Part shown: piece after piece, positions 24,561-35,432 of the stretch
How the letters are laid out: each line of letters starts with the position of its first letter
Numbering within the stretch: the stretch's first letter is position 1
Origin: Aphelocoma coerulescens
Taxonomy: Eukaryota; Chordata; Aves; Passeriformes; Corvidae
Assembly: GCF_041296385.1 (NCBI RefSeq)
Contig: NC_091014.1
Coordinates: forward strand, 54,454,078 to 54,518,077
Direction: 5' to 3'
DNA length: 64,000 nt
The notes under the pieces: model-generated
The model's input: only the letters and a program-made list of their open reading frames with translations
What the model was told of the DNA's origin: nothing
The model's database searches: none
Made by a program: the position numbers and the translations under genes

Positions 24561-27500
24561 GAGCAGGGGTTTTACATACAACAGCGTGTTGGGTTTTTTT
24601 CATGGTCAGTCTTTAAGCTGTTTGTCCCAGCAAAGGTTTGGAGTCGATGGCAGTGTATTTGCTTGAGCCTGGGTGCGTGCGTTCTTCTTTCTGAATTTTT
24701 CCTTCTGAATTCTTCCCTCTTGTGCCCCGTACTGGCCAAAGGGCAAGACTGCAGAGCAGCATGTCCTTGGGGCAGTACTACAGCCTGTATTTCAGCCCTT
24801 TTCCCTTCCTCTCTGCAGAGTCCCATCCTTGCTGGCTGGAATTTGAGCTTTGTGAGTATCCTTGCAGTGGTGTCCTGTGAGAAGCAGCTGGGATCTTGTT
24901 TGTTTTTATGGGCTTCCTCACTGCAGTGTCCTGCTGGGATCCTAGTGGTTTGGGCTTCCCCATGTCAGGGACAGCTGGAGTTTGGGAGCTGCAATCTTCC
25001 TCCCCACTTATGACAGGGCCATCCCAGCTTTCAGAGGAATGATTTTTCTACCCACAGGCACTGTGAATTTGTATAGAGCTGAAGCATGAGATTTCTCTTG
25101 CATCAGCACTCTGCCAAATTCACAGAGCCTCTAAGGTTGAGTGGACACCCTTCAGCAGGAGTTGTTGAAATCAGTTCAACTCCTGTAGGGGATGAAGGCT
25201 TTGTCTGGTTAGTGACATGGGAACACCTTTTGTTGCATGACTTTCTAGTGTGGCTGTACAGCTCCTTTGACCTCTGGATTTTTGAAGCTACAGGGCTGAT
25301 TTCAAGTAAATGTAATATTGGGGTAGAACAGAGAGATGATGATATCTTATGTGTTCCATGAAAATAGGGGACAAATTAGAGAAGAGAGAACCTGAAAAAG
25401 AAACCTTCACTGAGACCCATTAAAGGAAAGAGTGTTGTGTGAGCTCAACCCTAGGTGAATATCAGAGAATCTGCAGTAGAAGGCATTCTCTCTGTTTCTC
25501 TCTCTCTCATGCACACACAAATGTCTTCCATGAAAAAAAACACAGGTCATCAGGCTTCCTGATCCCTCTTGTCTTGGTCCCAGGCTTCTCAGAGCTTCTG
25601 GAGCACCTCTGGGCACAGTCCCATGTTCTTTGCTGCATGACTTGAAGATAAGTCCTGCAATAATTCCGTGGAAGCAGGGCTGAGAGGGAAGGGACTGCTG
25701 TAGTGTAAGTGCCTCAGCTGTGTTGCAAGCTTCTCCCATGGCACTGTGCTTCCACTATAGCCAGGTGAAAAAGCAAGGACAATCTCTGGGTGGTGATTTG
25801 AGGTGGCTGCAGTGATGCTCAGAGCACTGTGAATTACTGAAACTACCCAGCAGCTATGGAGAGTCCCTTCAAGTAAGGCACCAATTTCTAGTGCCAAGCA
25901 CCCCTGGGAAAGGCTCCTCTTTCAGAAAGTAGTTAGAGAAATCCTGGAAGGACCTTAAAGCCAAGAAGAGTCCCTTGGAGATGATGTTTGTGCCCTGAGG
26001 CCTGCCAGGAGCAGGCACCACACTGAGCTGGGAGGAGGGATGATGCTCAGCTGCAGCACGAAGCTTAAGAAAGCAGCAGGAGCTTTGGCCTGATTTCGGG
26101 GTGTCCCCAGAGGAGTCAAGAGTGTTTGGCAGGTTTTTAATGCATGCATTTCTAATGGGAGGCTCTTAGCACCGTTTAAGCAATGGCAGAATTAAGTGCT
26201 GGTTTTTCCAGTGCATGGGGCCCCAGGAGGACAAGGTTGACAAGGTCAGAATTTTAGGCCCAAATTGCGGCTGTATGTGACTTTTCTGGTTGCTTTGTAT
26301 TCTCCCTCAGTTTTGGTCCTTCCACTCCCTCAGGCCCCAGTGTGCCTCTGTGCGTCCTATCCTACCTGTCCATACTTTCTCTGGCTGTATTTTATGCTGC
26401 CATCTCACTAGTGATCTCAGTCCTGTGCCATGCCCTGTGCTACCTTGAGCTCCAAGTCAAAGGTGTGTCTGTGGCCATCGACACCTACCTCCTGACTCAA
26501 TATGGGACTCTCCGCCCTCTGTTTCACCTTCCCTTCTCTTTTCTTTCCTCTGAACAATGGAACCATCCCTGCGGCCTTCTGCTCTTCTCCAGACAAAGTG
26601 GTGCAAATAAATGCCAACAACATTGAGGCATCCATTAATACAGAATAAAGAAGAGGGAAATCACTGGGAGCTGATAGGCTGACTTTGTGCCAGCCAGGGA
26701 GAGCACAGCCTTTCATGGGTGCAATGTCACTACTGTTCCTTGATGTTCACACGTACATGAGGATGGCCAAGAGCCAAGGGCTTGTTGTAAATCTTGGGTG
26801 ACACTGAAGAGTGTTGGAACCCTACAGCTGGGTAAGCCCAGCACAAGGAGGTGGTTACCTTGTACCTTCCCTGTAAAACACGTCCCGTGTCCTAACTTTT
26901 CCTCTTGCCCATAAGCTCTCCACAACTCTTGCATCCCCCTTCCTTGGCTCTCTGCTGTGCTGGACTTGCTTATTCTTGCTTTCCCTGCCCACACTCCATC
27001 CCCTTGCCTTCTTGCTTGGTTGCCTGAGAAGCAAGAGAGGGAAACAGCCAACTCCATTGTCAGCACCTTTCAGGCCAGCAAAAAGGACAGAGTGTAGCTT
27101 CCTTGTGCTATTGGACTCCAGTGCTGTGTGATTTATGCTCTTTTGGCTGTGGACAGTTAAAGGAGGGCATAGTGCTGCCCCTCATTCCTGGCCTCCCTTT
27201 GACTATGAATTGCCAGGGTCAGGGAGCAGCTGTTCCCTGAAGGACAGGGCATGGCTGTGGTACAGCTGGAGCCCAGCACTCCCGCAGCATTGCCGCAGCA
27301 GGGACTGATGGCATTTGGCTGAGCTGAAAGGGGCTTCTGGGCCATGGGCAGGGGTGGAGTAGGCCATGAACTGGGCTGGACTCAGGACCCTTAAAACCAG
27401 CATGATAGTGGGGAGACAGGAACCATTGGGGGAAGAATGTCAAGGTCTGTGTATTTGTCATACATATTTACCTTGGGGACCTAAGGGGACCAATGAGTTT

Positions 27501-30228
27501 GGCTTGAGGAGTGGCTTGACCCTTCCTGTGGCCTGTGGCTGAGGCAAGGCTACACAGCCCCGTGGGAGGTAGACAGGGAGCAGGAATTTCTGCATGGTCA
27601 TCTTGGTTTTGACAAATAGCGACGATAAACACCACCTTCATTTCCATCCACCCCTAACCCACCGATCTCTTTCCTTTCCAGCCTATTAGAACATCTGCCC
27701 TTCCAAACTCTCTCTGTCCTGCCTGAGTGCAGCTCCTTGAGTGGGATGGGGTGGCTCTCAGTGATTGCTGGGGCTGCTGCAGAGGAACATGGTTCTAGCC
27801 TCAGTCTCTCTGTGCACCATGGACAAGCTACAGCAGGCAATGATGACTTCAGCACACCTTTTGGAGCAGCCTTACCTACCAGAAGGGGTCAAAGCAAGGG
27901 GGCTGGGATGTTCCTATATGGAGTTGGGTATTGTGCAGAGTATTTGGTGAGGTGAGACAGGCAGATCAGAAAAGATGCTCAGAGAAGGATGCTGGCTAAA
28001 ATCTCTAATCCCTAAAACTTTCCACTGCTTGCTATGGGGCTCCCCCTGGCCTCTGCCTGGGGTGGACATACTTTGGGCACCAATGTGCAAAACGCATGAT
28101 AGTATCTGCCATTCCTTTGTTCAGTGAAAGAAATCAAGCTAAGTGAAGAAGCATTAGAGAGGAGGGTAAAGTGACAGAGATGGTGTGGGGAAAACGGCTG
28201 TGTCTCTGCACAGAGTCACCTCTGGAAATGGTGGAACAAGGCAGGGAACTGGCACTGAGGAATATCAGAGGCCTGTGGGTCCCAACCTGTGGAGAGCCAG
28301 ATGTGCCTTCTATCTGATGCATCTGGGGAACAGTGTCAGGAAATTATTTCTCATTGGATTACAAGGCTGAGAAACAAAGCAACAGACCTAAAAAACCTCT
28401 GCCTTCTGTTCTATTGCTGGCTGAGGCAAAGCTGAGGCAGCAGCTGAAGGCCATCATATGACAACCATAAGTGACATGAGTTTGGTGGCCTCAGATGATG
28501 AGCTGTGGGGAATGGAGGCCTTCTCACTCTCTTTTCCATTGGTCTAGCTCTTTTCCCCCTTCCCTTATCCATCTTGGCTTTACTTTTTGGATTATTGAAT
28601 ATTTAAGTGTTTCTCTGTGACACTGTCTCTGATCCCTTAATCCAGCTGGCCTGGTAATTCCACAGACCCAAATCAGCTCAGATTTCTCCACAGACGTAAG
28701 CCTTGTTCCTCAAGGGTTCACTCCTCCTTCATTTATCTTCCTTCATTTTGTTTCTGCCCTTTGTGTCTCTGTGCTAGAAATTGGTTCAGCTTTTGCAGCA
28801 AAAGCTTCAGCGATTTCTTTAGTGAGCAGTCTCCCCCCAAAATAAAAGGGGCAAGAGGGGATCTTTATTTTTCATTAACCAAGAATCCTTTTTTTTTTTA
28901 GTGTTTCCTTTCTCCTCAAAATTAAAAAAAAAAAAAAAAAAAAGAGGTAGCACAGTGCCCACATGTTTTATCTGCTGTGTGGAATTATTTCCTCTGCGCT
29001 GCCTGAGGACACCCCTGCCAGGCTCCTGTCTCAGCACAGTGGGAGAAGGGTTGAAGCTGTAGCTGGAGAGAAAGGTGCTCCAGGCTGCGCTTTGCAGTCA
29101 GAACCAGGAGCTCATCCAGAGCCCAGAAATACATTTGTTGTGGTTTAACAAGAAAATGTCACTTTGCCTGCAAGGTGTGTTTTCTTACAAAGGGGCAGTG
29201 TTCATAGCCCCCAAGGAGAGGTCTTGGAGTACGAGGTGGAAACTGTGCACCTCTCTTTGGTGGGGGGTAGATGGGTGGTGTGCTTCAGATCAGGAGTGCT
29301 GGCGTTATTGGGTGAGAGACTGGAGGCTGGTTTTGACACAGTGCCTGCTCCCCACCCCCCCACTGGGCTCAAGCCAGACTGGTTCACCTCAACAGCCTTG
29401 TCCATGCACCAAGAGTCAGGAACAATTTTTAGAGCAGAAGTGGTTACACGTGGCTTGAATTATTTATCCCTCTTGCATCAAGGAAGGAAGGAAAGGGGAA
29501 AAAAAATGTTTGGCTTTTTTTTTGGGGTGGTGGGGAGGAGAAGCTTGTCTGCATTTTCCCTGCTTCATGCATACTGTGTACATCATTTTCAGGCAGCTGA
29601 AAATTCATGGCTTTGGCTGTGCTTGGGGCTTGCCTTTGTTTACACTAGGGGTTTTGAGCCCCCGCAATAACAGCTTTATGTTTCCCACTCTCCTTTCCCT
29701 TCCCCTTCTACTCCCACACCACTGCCTTCCCCCAGGTCCCTGGCTGTGATCACACTACTTAAGGAGCCTGGATACCCTTCTGCATATCCCTGATATGACA
29801 TTATACATTGTGAGGGTTCCCTCCTCAAAGGCTTATCAGCACGGCAGGCAGTACCACACCTCTCTTGCTTGCACCCCCCCTTAATGTGTCTCTTCCCCAT
29901 CTCCCTCTTCTCATGAAACATTGCTGTCTATACTCTTATCTCCAAGACCCTTCCAAATGATGCCTGTTCTTGTCTCCTGTGTTTTCTTTTCCAGATTCCA
30001 GTGACAGATGGATCTCTCTCGTGCACACTTGCTCTTTCCCTCTCTGTATTTTTGTTTTCGACATGTTTGATCCTAAGCTCTGAAGCTTCTCAGAGGGAAC
30101 CCAGGAAAGAAGGAAGAGAAGGAGTAGAAACCAAGGGAGCGTGAGCGACGCAGGAGGCAGCCCTGCCTTGTTCTTCCAAATCACACTGTGGAGGGTTGGG
30201 GGAAGACTAAAGGGGGGAGGACTTGGGT
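24561..30228. other. Non-coding upstream of the ELFN2 exon, no gene seen
   Basis: Contains the poly(A) run at 28924 and short T or G patches. The frames of 152 codons (24555 on +) and 168 codons (29164 on +) lack domains or plausible splice context. Most likely ELFN2 intron. Confidence 0.5.
28924..28943 (+). repeat. Poly(A) run of 20
   Basis: Twenty A bases follow a T10 run at about 28889-28899. I could not recognise a retroposed gene or SINE upstream, so it is treated as simple sequence. Confidence 0.85.
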
Positions 30229-30273
30229 TTGTTTTGGGGTGGGTTTGGTGTGGGTGGGGGGTGGGTGGGGGGG
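30229..30273 (+). other. G-rich stretch with G-quadruplex potential
   Basis: At least four runs of three or more G with short T or TTTGGTGT spacers occur between 30236 and 30273, ending in TGGGTGGGGGGGGC. This fits the usual G3+N1-7 pattern on the + strand. It lies about 370 bases upstream of the ELFN2 start codon, probably within the intron and on the transcript strand. Folding is inferred. Confidence 0.6.
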
Positions 30274-30602
30274 GCAAAAGTGGAAAAGGTGTGTGAGTCG
30301 CTCATGAGCATCAAAGAAGATTCATAATCCTCAACCTGAATTTTTGTTTAGAAAAGAAGCACAAGGTAGTTCTCTTCCAGACCAAACATCCGTGGTCATA
30401 GCTCTTGGGTGTTCCAGGAGAAGATTGCATGTGTTCCCCTTCCTCCATGCTCCTGGTTTGACCCAGAGGGCAAGAAGAAACAATGGTGATGACACCCAGT
30501 AGGACTGGGGTGCTCATTCCTTTCCATTGCTAAACCCCAGTTCCTGCCCCCTAGTTTCTTTTTGCTGTTGTCCTGAGATTTGGCATTGGTTTTTGTTGAG
30601 GA

Positions 30603-30640
30603 TTTTTTTCCCCCCGTCCTGATGAGGGCACCACTGCAGA
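30603..30640 (+). promoter_or_regulatory. Candidate splice acceptor before the ELFN2 coding exon
   Basis: A pyrimidine tract (30603-30620, T7 then mostly C) is followed by AG at 30625-30626 and by CAG ending at 30639, one base before ACC-ATG. In mammals the ELFN2 coding exon is preceded by non-coding 5' exons, so an acceptor is expected close upstream. The CAG at 30639 has the better consensus, while the AG at 30626 lies nearer the tract. If either is used, the in-frame ATGs at 30580 and 30622 are intronic or at the boundary and are not starts. An acceptor further upstream cannot be excluded. Confidence 0.35.
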
Positions 30641-30642
30641 CC

Positions 30643-33048
30643 ATGCTGTGCCTGGGGTTGTGGGCAGCTGCCCTGCTCTGCTTGTTTTCCCCTGGCACCG
30701 TGCGAGGTGACTGCTGGCTGATTGAGGGGGACAAAGGATATGTGTGGCTGGCCATCTGCAGCCAGAACCAGCCCCCGTATGAGACCATCCCTCAGCATAT
30801 CAACAGCACGGTGCATGACTTGCGTCTGAACGAGAATAAGCTCAAAGTGGTGCTGTACTCCTCCCTCAACCGCTTTGGCAACCTGACTGATTTGAACCTG
30901 ACCAAGAATGAGATCTCCTACATTGAGGATGGGGCTTTCATGGGTCAGTCAAACCTCCAGGTCTTACAGCTGGGCTACAACAAACTCACCAACCTGACAG
31001 AGGGCATGTTGCGGGGCATGGCCCGCCTCCAGTTCCTCTTTGTGCAGCATAACCTAATTGAGCTGGTCACCCCTACTGCCTTCTCTGAGTGCCCCAGCTT
31101 GATTAGCATTGACCTGTCATCCAACCGCCTCAGCCGTCTGGAGGGCAACACTTTCACCAGCTTGAGCAACCTGATGGTGTGCGAGCTGGCTGGCAACCCC
31201 TTCAACTGTGACTGTAGCCTCTACGGCTTTCTTAACTGGCTGGCTCTCTTCAACAACGTCACCAAGAACTATGACCGCCTCCAGTGTGAGACTCCACGGG
31301 AGTTCGCTGGGTATCCGCTTCTGGTGCCTCGGCCTCACCACAACCGCAATGCCATCACCATCTTCCAGTCCATGTGCAGAGGGGGCACCATCCCTTCCCT
31401 CTCCAGGGTCAACCCAACTCCTTACACCCCTGACTCCCAGCGAGACCTGGATGAGGGCTCAGCCATCAGCCCTGGGGATTTCCTCTCTGTCAAGCCTCCA
31501 GCCTCTTCCACCACTGACTCCTCCTTCAGTCCCAGCATCAAGCTACATGATGTCACCATCACTTCAGCCATCCTGATGGTCACCATCCCCATGCCCTACA
31601 GTAAGATGTATGTGCTGGTCCAATACAACAACAGCTACGTTTCTGACATAGCAACACTGAAGAGCAAGAAGGAATATGTCACTGTCAACAAGCTGAAGGC
31701 CCACACTGATTATACATTCTGTGTGGCCTCTATCCGCAACAACAGGCGTTACAACCATACTTGCCTGACCTTTGCAACCCGGAGCAAAGGCAGGGAGGAC
31801 CCTATTTCCAGTACTTCCACCACTACGCACTATATTATGACCACCCTGGGTTGCCTCTTTGGGATGGTCATTGTCCTGGGGGTGGTCTATTACTGCTTGC
31901 GGAAGCGGAGGATGCAGGAGGAGAAACAGAAATCGCTCAATGTCAAAAAGACCATTCTAGAAATGCGTTATGGATCAGATATTGATACCGGTACCATAGT
32001 CCATCCTTCCCAGAAGCTGGGTGAGCCACCTGTCATTCCTGTCTCACGGATGTCCTCCATCCCTTCCATGATTGGGGAGAAGTTGCCCCCGTCAAAGTCA
32101 ATGGAAGCTGGGATGGAGACTCCTAAAGTCACCACTAAAGGTAACTACATTGAAGTGCGGACTGGTGGTGGGGATGGGCTGGAGAGAACCCAGCGGGATG
32201 AGGACCTGAGGGAGCTTGACAATGGGCAAGGCTCAGCTGCTGAGATTTCTACTATAGCCAAGGAGGTAGACAAGGTCAACCAGATCATCAACAACTGTAT
32301 TGATGCCCTCAAGCTGGACACAGCATCCTTCCTGGGTGGTGGGACTGGTGTTGACTCAGATATGGCCTTTGAGTGCCAGTCCATCCCAGCCGGGTCCTCG
32401 AGTGGGCTAGAGCGGCCCAGCTTTCTTTCCCCGCCCTACAAGGAAAGCTCCCACCATCCTTTGCAGCGCCAGCTCAGTGCTGATGCTGCTGTGGCCAGAA
32501 AGACCTGCAGTGTCTCCTCTAGTGGCTCCATCAAGAGCGCCAAGGTCTTCAGCTTGGATGTGCCTGACCACCCACCACTCAGCAAGTCTGACTCCAAATA
32601 CATTGAGAAGGGCAGCCCACTTAACAGCCCTTTGGATCGTCTTCCCTTGGTGTCTCCAAGCGCCATCCACCACTTGGAGGTCAAGCCTTCTTACCATTGC
32701 AGTGAGCACCGTCACTCCTTCCCGGCCCTGTACTATGAGGAAAGTGCTGACACCTTGAGCCAGCGGGTGTCATTCCTCAAGCCACTGTCCCGGTCCAAGC
32801 GAGACTCCACCTACTCCCAGCTCTCCCCCAGACACTACTTCTCGGGCTACTCCTCCAGCCCCGAGTACTCCTCAGAGAGCACCCACAAGATCTGGGAGCG
32901 ATTCCGGCCTTACAAGAAACATCACAGGGAGGAGGTTTACATGGCAGCTGGGCATGCCCTGAGGAAGAAAGTTCAATTTGCCAAGGACGAGGATCTGCAT
33001 GACATCCTGGATTACTGGAAAGGAGTCTCTGCTCAGCAGAAGCTGTGA
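30643..33048 (+). CDS. ELFN2: ELFN2, extracellular leucine-rich repeat and fibronectin III domain protein 2
   Basis: The 801-residue product fits a type I postsynaptic membrane protein. Residues 1-22 are a signal peptide, followed by an N-terminal cap beginning DCWLIEGDKGYVWL. About five leucine-rich repeats span 56-173. A C-terminal cysteine cap (C189, C191, C215, C245) runs to about 246. A fibronectin III domain covers about 296-383 and one membrane span about 397-418, followed by basic CLRKRR. Sequons include N54, N80, N85, N117, N205, N329 and N371. The cytoplasmic tail ends with an RVxF-type PP1 docking motif, KVQF (776-779), and terminates in SAQQKL. Family knowledge: ELFN proteins bind group III metabotropic glutamate receptors across the synapse, and ELFN2 is also called PPP1R29. 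As I recall them, the leader and tail match ELFN2 rather than ELFN1. The frame stays open 63 bases upstream, to an ATG at 30580. I chose the ATG at 30643 because mammalian ELFN2 starts with the same MLxLGL leader and this ATG has A at -3. The coding sequence is unbroken and intronless, as usual for this family. Confidence 0.97.
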   Translation: MLCLGLWAAALLCLFSPGTVRGDCWLIEGDKGYVWLAICSQNQPPYETIPQHINSTVHDLRLNENKLKVVLYSSLNRFGNLTDLNLTKNEISYIEDGAFMGQSNLQVLQLGYNKLTNLTEGMLRGMARLQFLFVQHNLIELVTPTAFSECPSLISIDLSSNRLSRLEGNTFTSLSNLMVCELAGNPFNCDCSLYGFLNWLALFNNVTKNYDRLQCETPREFAGYPLLVPRPHHNRNAITIFQSMCRGGTIPSLSRVNPTPYTPDSQRDLDEGSAISPGDFLSVKPPASSTTDSSFSPSIKLHDVTITSAILMVTIPMPYSKMYVLVQYNNSYVSDIATLKSKKEYVTVNKLKAHTDYTFCVASIRNNRRYNHTCLTFATRSKGREDPISSTSTTTHYIMTTLGCLFGMVIVLGVVYYCLRKRRMQEEKQKSLNVKKTILEMRYGSDIDTGTIVHPSQKLGEPPVIPVSRMSSIPSMIGEKLPPSKSMEAGMETPKVTTKGNYIEVRTGGGDGLERTQRDEDLRELDNGQGSAAEISTIAKEVDKVNQIINNCIDALKLDTASFLGGGTGVDSDMAFECQSIPAGSSSGLERPSFLSPPYKESSHHPLQRQLSADAAVARKTCSVSSSGSIKSAKVFSLDVPDHPPLSKSDSKYIEKGSPLNSPLDRLPLVSPSAIHHLEVKPSYHCSEHRHSFPALYYEESADTLSQRVSFLKPLSRSKRDSTYSQLSPRHYFSGYSSSPEYSSESTHKIWERFRPYKKHHREEVYMAAGHALRKKVQFAKDEDLHDILDYWKGVSAQQKL

Positions 33049-33125
33049 CTCTTCCTCACAAGGAAACAATACAAACCAAGACCCCCCTCCAACAACCAGA
33101 AAAAAAAAGCCACTTGACTGTGAAA

Positions 33126-33131
33126 AATAAA
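33126..33131 (+). other. Possible proximal poly(A) signal AATAAA
   Basis: AATAAA occurs about 80 bases after the ELFN2 stop codon, in an A-rich context. The downstream CA repeat is not a typical GU-rich element, so use of this signal is doubtful. Confidence 0.2.
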
Positions 33132-33199
33132 CCAACAACAAAATACTCCTGAGAAATACAAAACTGACAAAACCTTTTCTTAAAGTTTACAACAACTCT

Positions 33200-33242
33200 T
33201 ACACACACAGACACACACACTGACACACACACACACACACAC
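33200..33242 (+). repeat. (AC)n microsatellite in the ELFN2 3' UTR
   Basis: A run of AC dinucleotides interrupted by AG and TG steps lies about 150 bases past the stop codon. The last 19 bases are pure repeat. Length variation between individuals is likely. Confidence 0.9.
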
Positions 33243-35397
33243 GCCGAATTGTCTCTACTGTGTTACGGGGACCATTGTTCTGCCCGCAGATGGCTGGTAG
33301 GAGTGTCCTGCTCTGACACTGTGGTAACAACGTTGGAGTGTGGGTGGGTGGGAATGGCCTGGGAGTGGGTGGCAGTGGTGGCAGGAGAAGGGCAGGGATG
33401 GACACTCACTGGGCATGAAACTCAGCTGTGAACTATTCATCTTTCTGTTCCTGTTGAAGGCTGATTTTTTCTTTTGGGTGAGAGGGAAGGACTTTGGTTT
33501 AGAAAGCTTCCTTGTCCACCTTGTATACCTGCTATGCCAAATCTTCCATCACTAACTTTTTCCCTCATTTTCTTTAGCAGTGGAGGCTTTTCTCTCTCTC
33601 CCGTCCCCTTCCAAGACAGGTGGAATTGCTGGAAGAAGTTCTTTTCCTTTGCCCTTCCCTATCCCTCTCTGTTAAGGGTCCCTAGGCTTGAACTTTCTGT
33701 CTAGATACTTCATGAACCTCCATCCTCCTCAGAGGAAGGAGAGGAGATGTGAAGGACCAAGGCGGGTAGGACCTGCCATATAACAGGCTCTGTGCCCTTG
33801 CTGCTCTTCCTCCTTCCCCTCTCCTGCCATGTTGCTGCTGATGAACACCAGCAATTCTGGAGTGATAGGCATTCTCCAGGCCTTCTCAGAGCCAGTTTTC
33901 TGCCAGTTGGTGGGGAGAAACAGGTTGTGAATGTTCTCTTTGTCATGGCAAGCCAGGTTGTCAAGGAGTGGTGGAAGAAAAGGCAGGAAGGTCTGGTCTT
34001 TCAGAGGTGTATAGGGTTCCCATCTCTCCATGTTACCGGTCAGAGGTCCTCCCCTCCACACACGCCTATGCTCAGGCTGCCCTTGAGTAGTCAGTTTAAT
34101 ACTCTCTGTTCATGTCCTCCTTACTATATGGAAGGGACCTGGAGAGGACCTCAACAGAACAAGTTCTCCATGAAGCTTCTGCAGCTCTTCCCAACTGACT
34201 TCACTGTGGGCTGTGGGGTGGGTGTCCATGAGAAGAGCATCACCCAACCTCCTCACTTCCAGGTGTGTGTGAAGAACAGGATTTCAGTTGCTCATCTCAC
34301 TGGGTTGGCCTCACAAAGAGTCTTTCTCTTGAATAGGCCGTGGATGTTCTGGCATGGATAGGGGACAGCCTAGGGTGAAGACAGGAGCACGGGGAACAAA
34401 TGGGGTGTGAGAATGGGGCCTGGGAGTAGCCCAAGAAGGATGGCCTGGAAGAAGCTCCCGCTGTGTGCGCAGCTGCGCTGTGTGCGCTGGGATAGAAGAG
34501 GACACCAGCCTCCGGATGGCAGGGTTCCTTTGACTACTTAGAGGCCCTCATGAGAGTCAGAGCAACATATCACCTCCTAAATCCTCCACCTCCTCACAGG
34601 TGTGACAAACTTTTCTTAGGGATCCTTTCATGTCTTGGCAAAATCCCAGTTGCACTTGCTAGGTCTCAGCCTCTGCCTCTTGGGTAGAAGATCTGTCACA
34701 GAGTTGGGAATGAGCCTACTGCCCTCTTCACCTAGCCCCATTTCTGAGCAGCCCAACAAAGCACAATCTTGGCACCATCTCCCCCAAAGTTTTTCTGTCA
34801 GGCAGGAGTGCTGCCTGCTGAACATGTCTTTATGCAGCACAGTGAGCCTTCTCTCCACGATCTGCCCAAAACTTGACTGTTGTTCACCTCTACCAGGATG
34901 AGGGTGAGGGCCTATGTTGTGTTGGCTCTCCCTAAGTAGTTATTTCCTCTTTGAGGTGCTCCTTAGAAGACCCAGTGTTTTTGGGGGCCCTGGGAGAAGG
35001 ATGAGGGTGTAGGAGCTTCTCTGGGAGGCATTTACATGCTGCATGCAGAGAACTTGCCTGTTATCTGCCAGGTAGTAGCACTGCCAGCTGTGAGAGCTGG
35101 CTTCTATGCCACAGATGACAATTTCACCTTCTGTAAGTGAGGGGGAGCAGTAGGCAGAGTCTGGTGCATGAAAACCAGAGCAGGTATCCCCAGAGTGTAA
35201 ACCTATGAAGATCTGTGGAGTTTCTTCCTTGTAGGGATGCTGATGGTAACAATCCTAAGCCAGGTCATGACCCCATTGCCTCAGACTTTTCACTGTCAGC
35301 CTGCTTTCCCACAGTCAAAGCATTGCTTGCCTTGAGTCCAGAGGTGTTCATGGGACTGACTCCACATGGTAAGAGTCCGTCCCACCCAGAGGAAGAG

Positions 35398-35432
35398 GTG
35401 TGTGTGCACACACGTGTGTGCACCTGTGTGCA
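35398..35432 (+). repeat. Alternating GT/CA palindromic segment
   Basis: Alternating purine-pyrimidine sequence contains GTGTGTGCACACAC, a perfect 14-base palindrome, followed by a second GTGTGTGCAC. It lies within the inferred 3' UTR. It could fold as a hairpin in RNA or adopt Z-form in DNA; both are inferences. Confidence 0.6.

Noticed and set aside
32407..32715. Reverse-strand frames inside the ELFN2 exon
   Set aside because: They are shadows of the coding sequence, with no independent support.
30643..33048. Calling the gene ELFN1
   Set aside because: The leader (MLCLGLWAAALLC), the FN3 region (KMYVLVQYNNSY) and the tail (KESSHHPLQRQLSADAAV) follow ELFN2 as I recall it; ELFN1 differs at each of these places.
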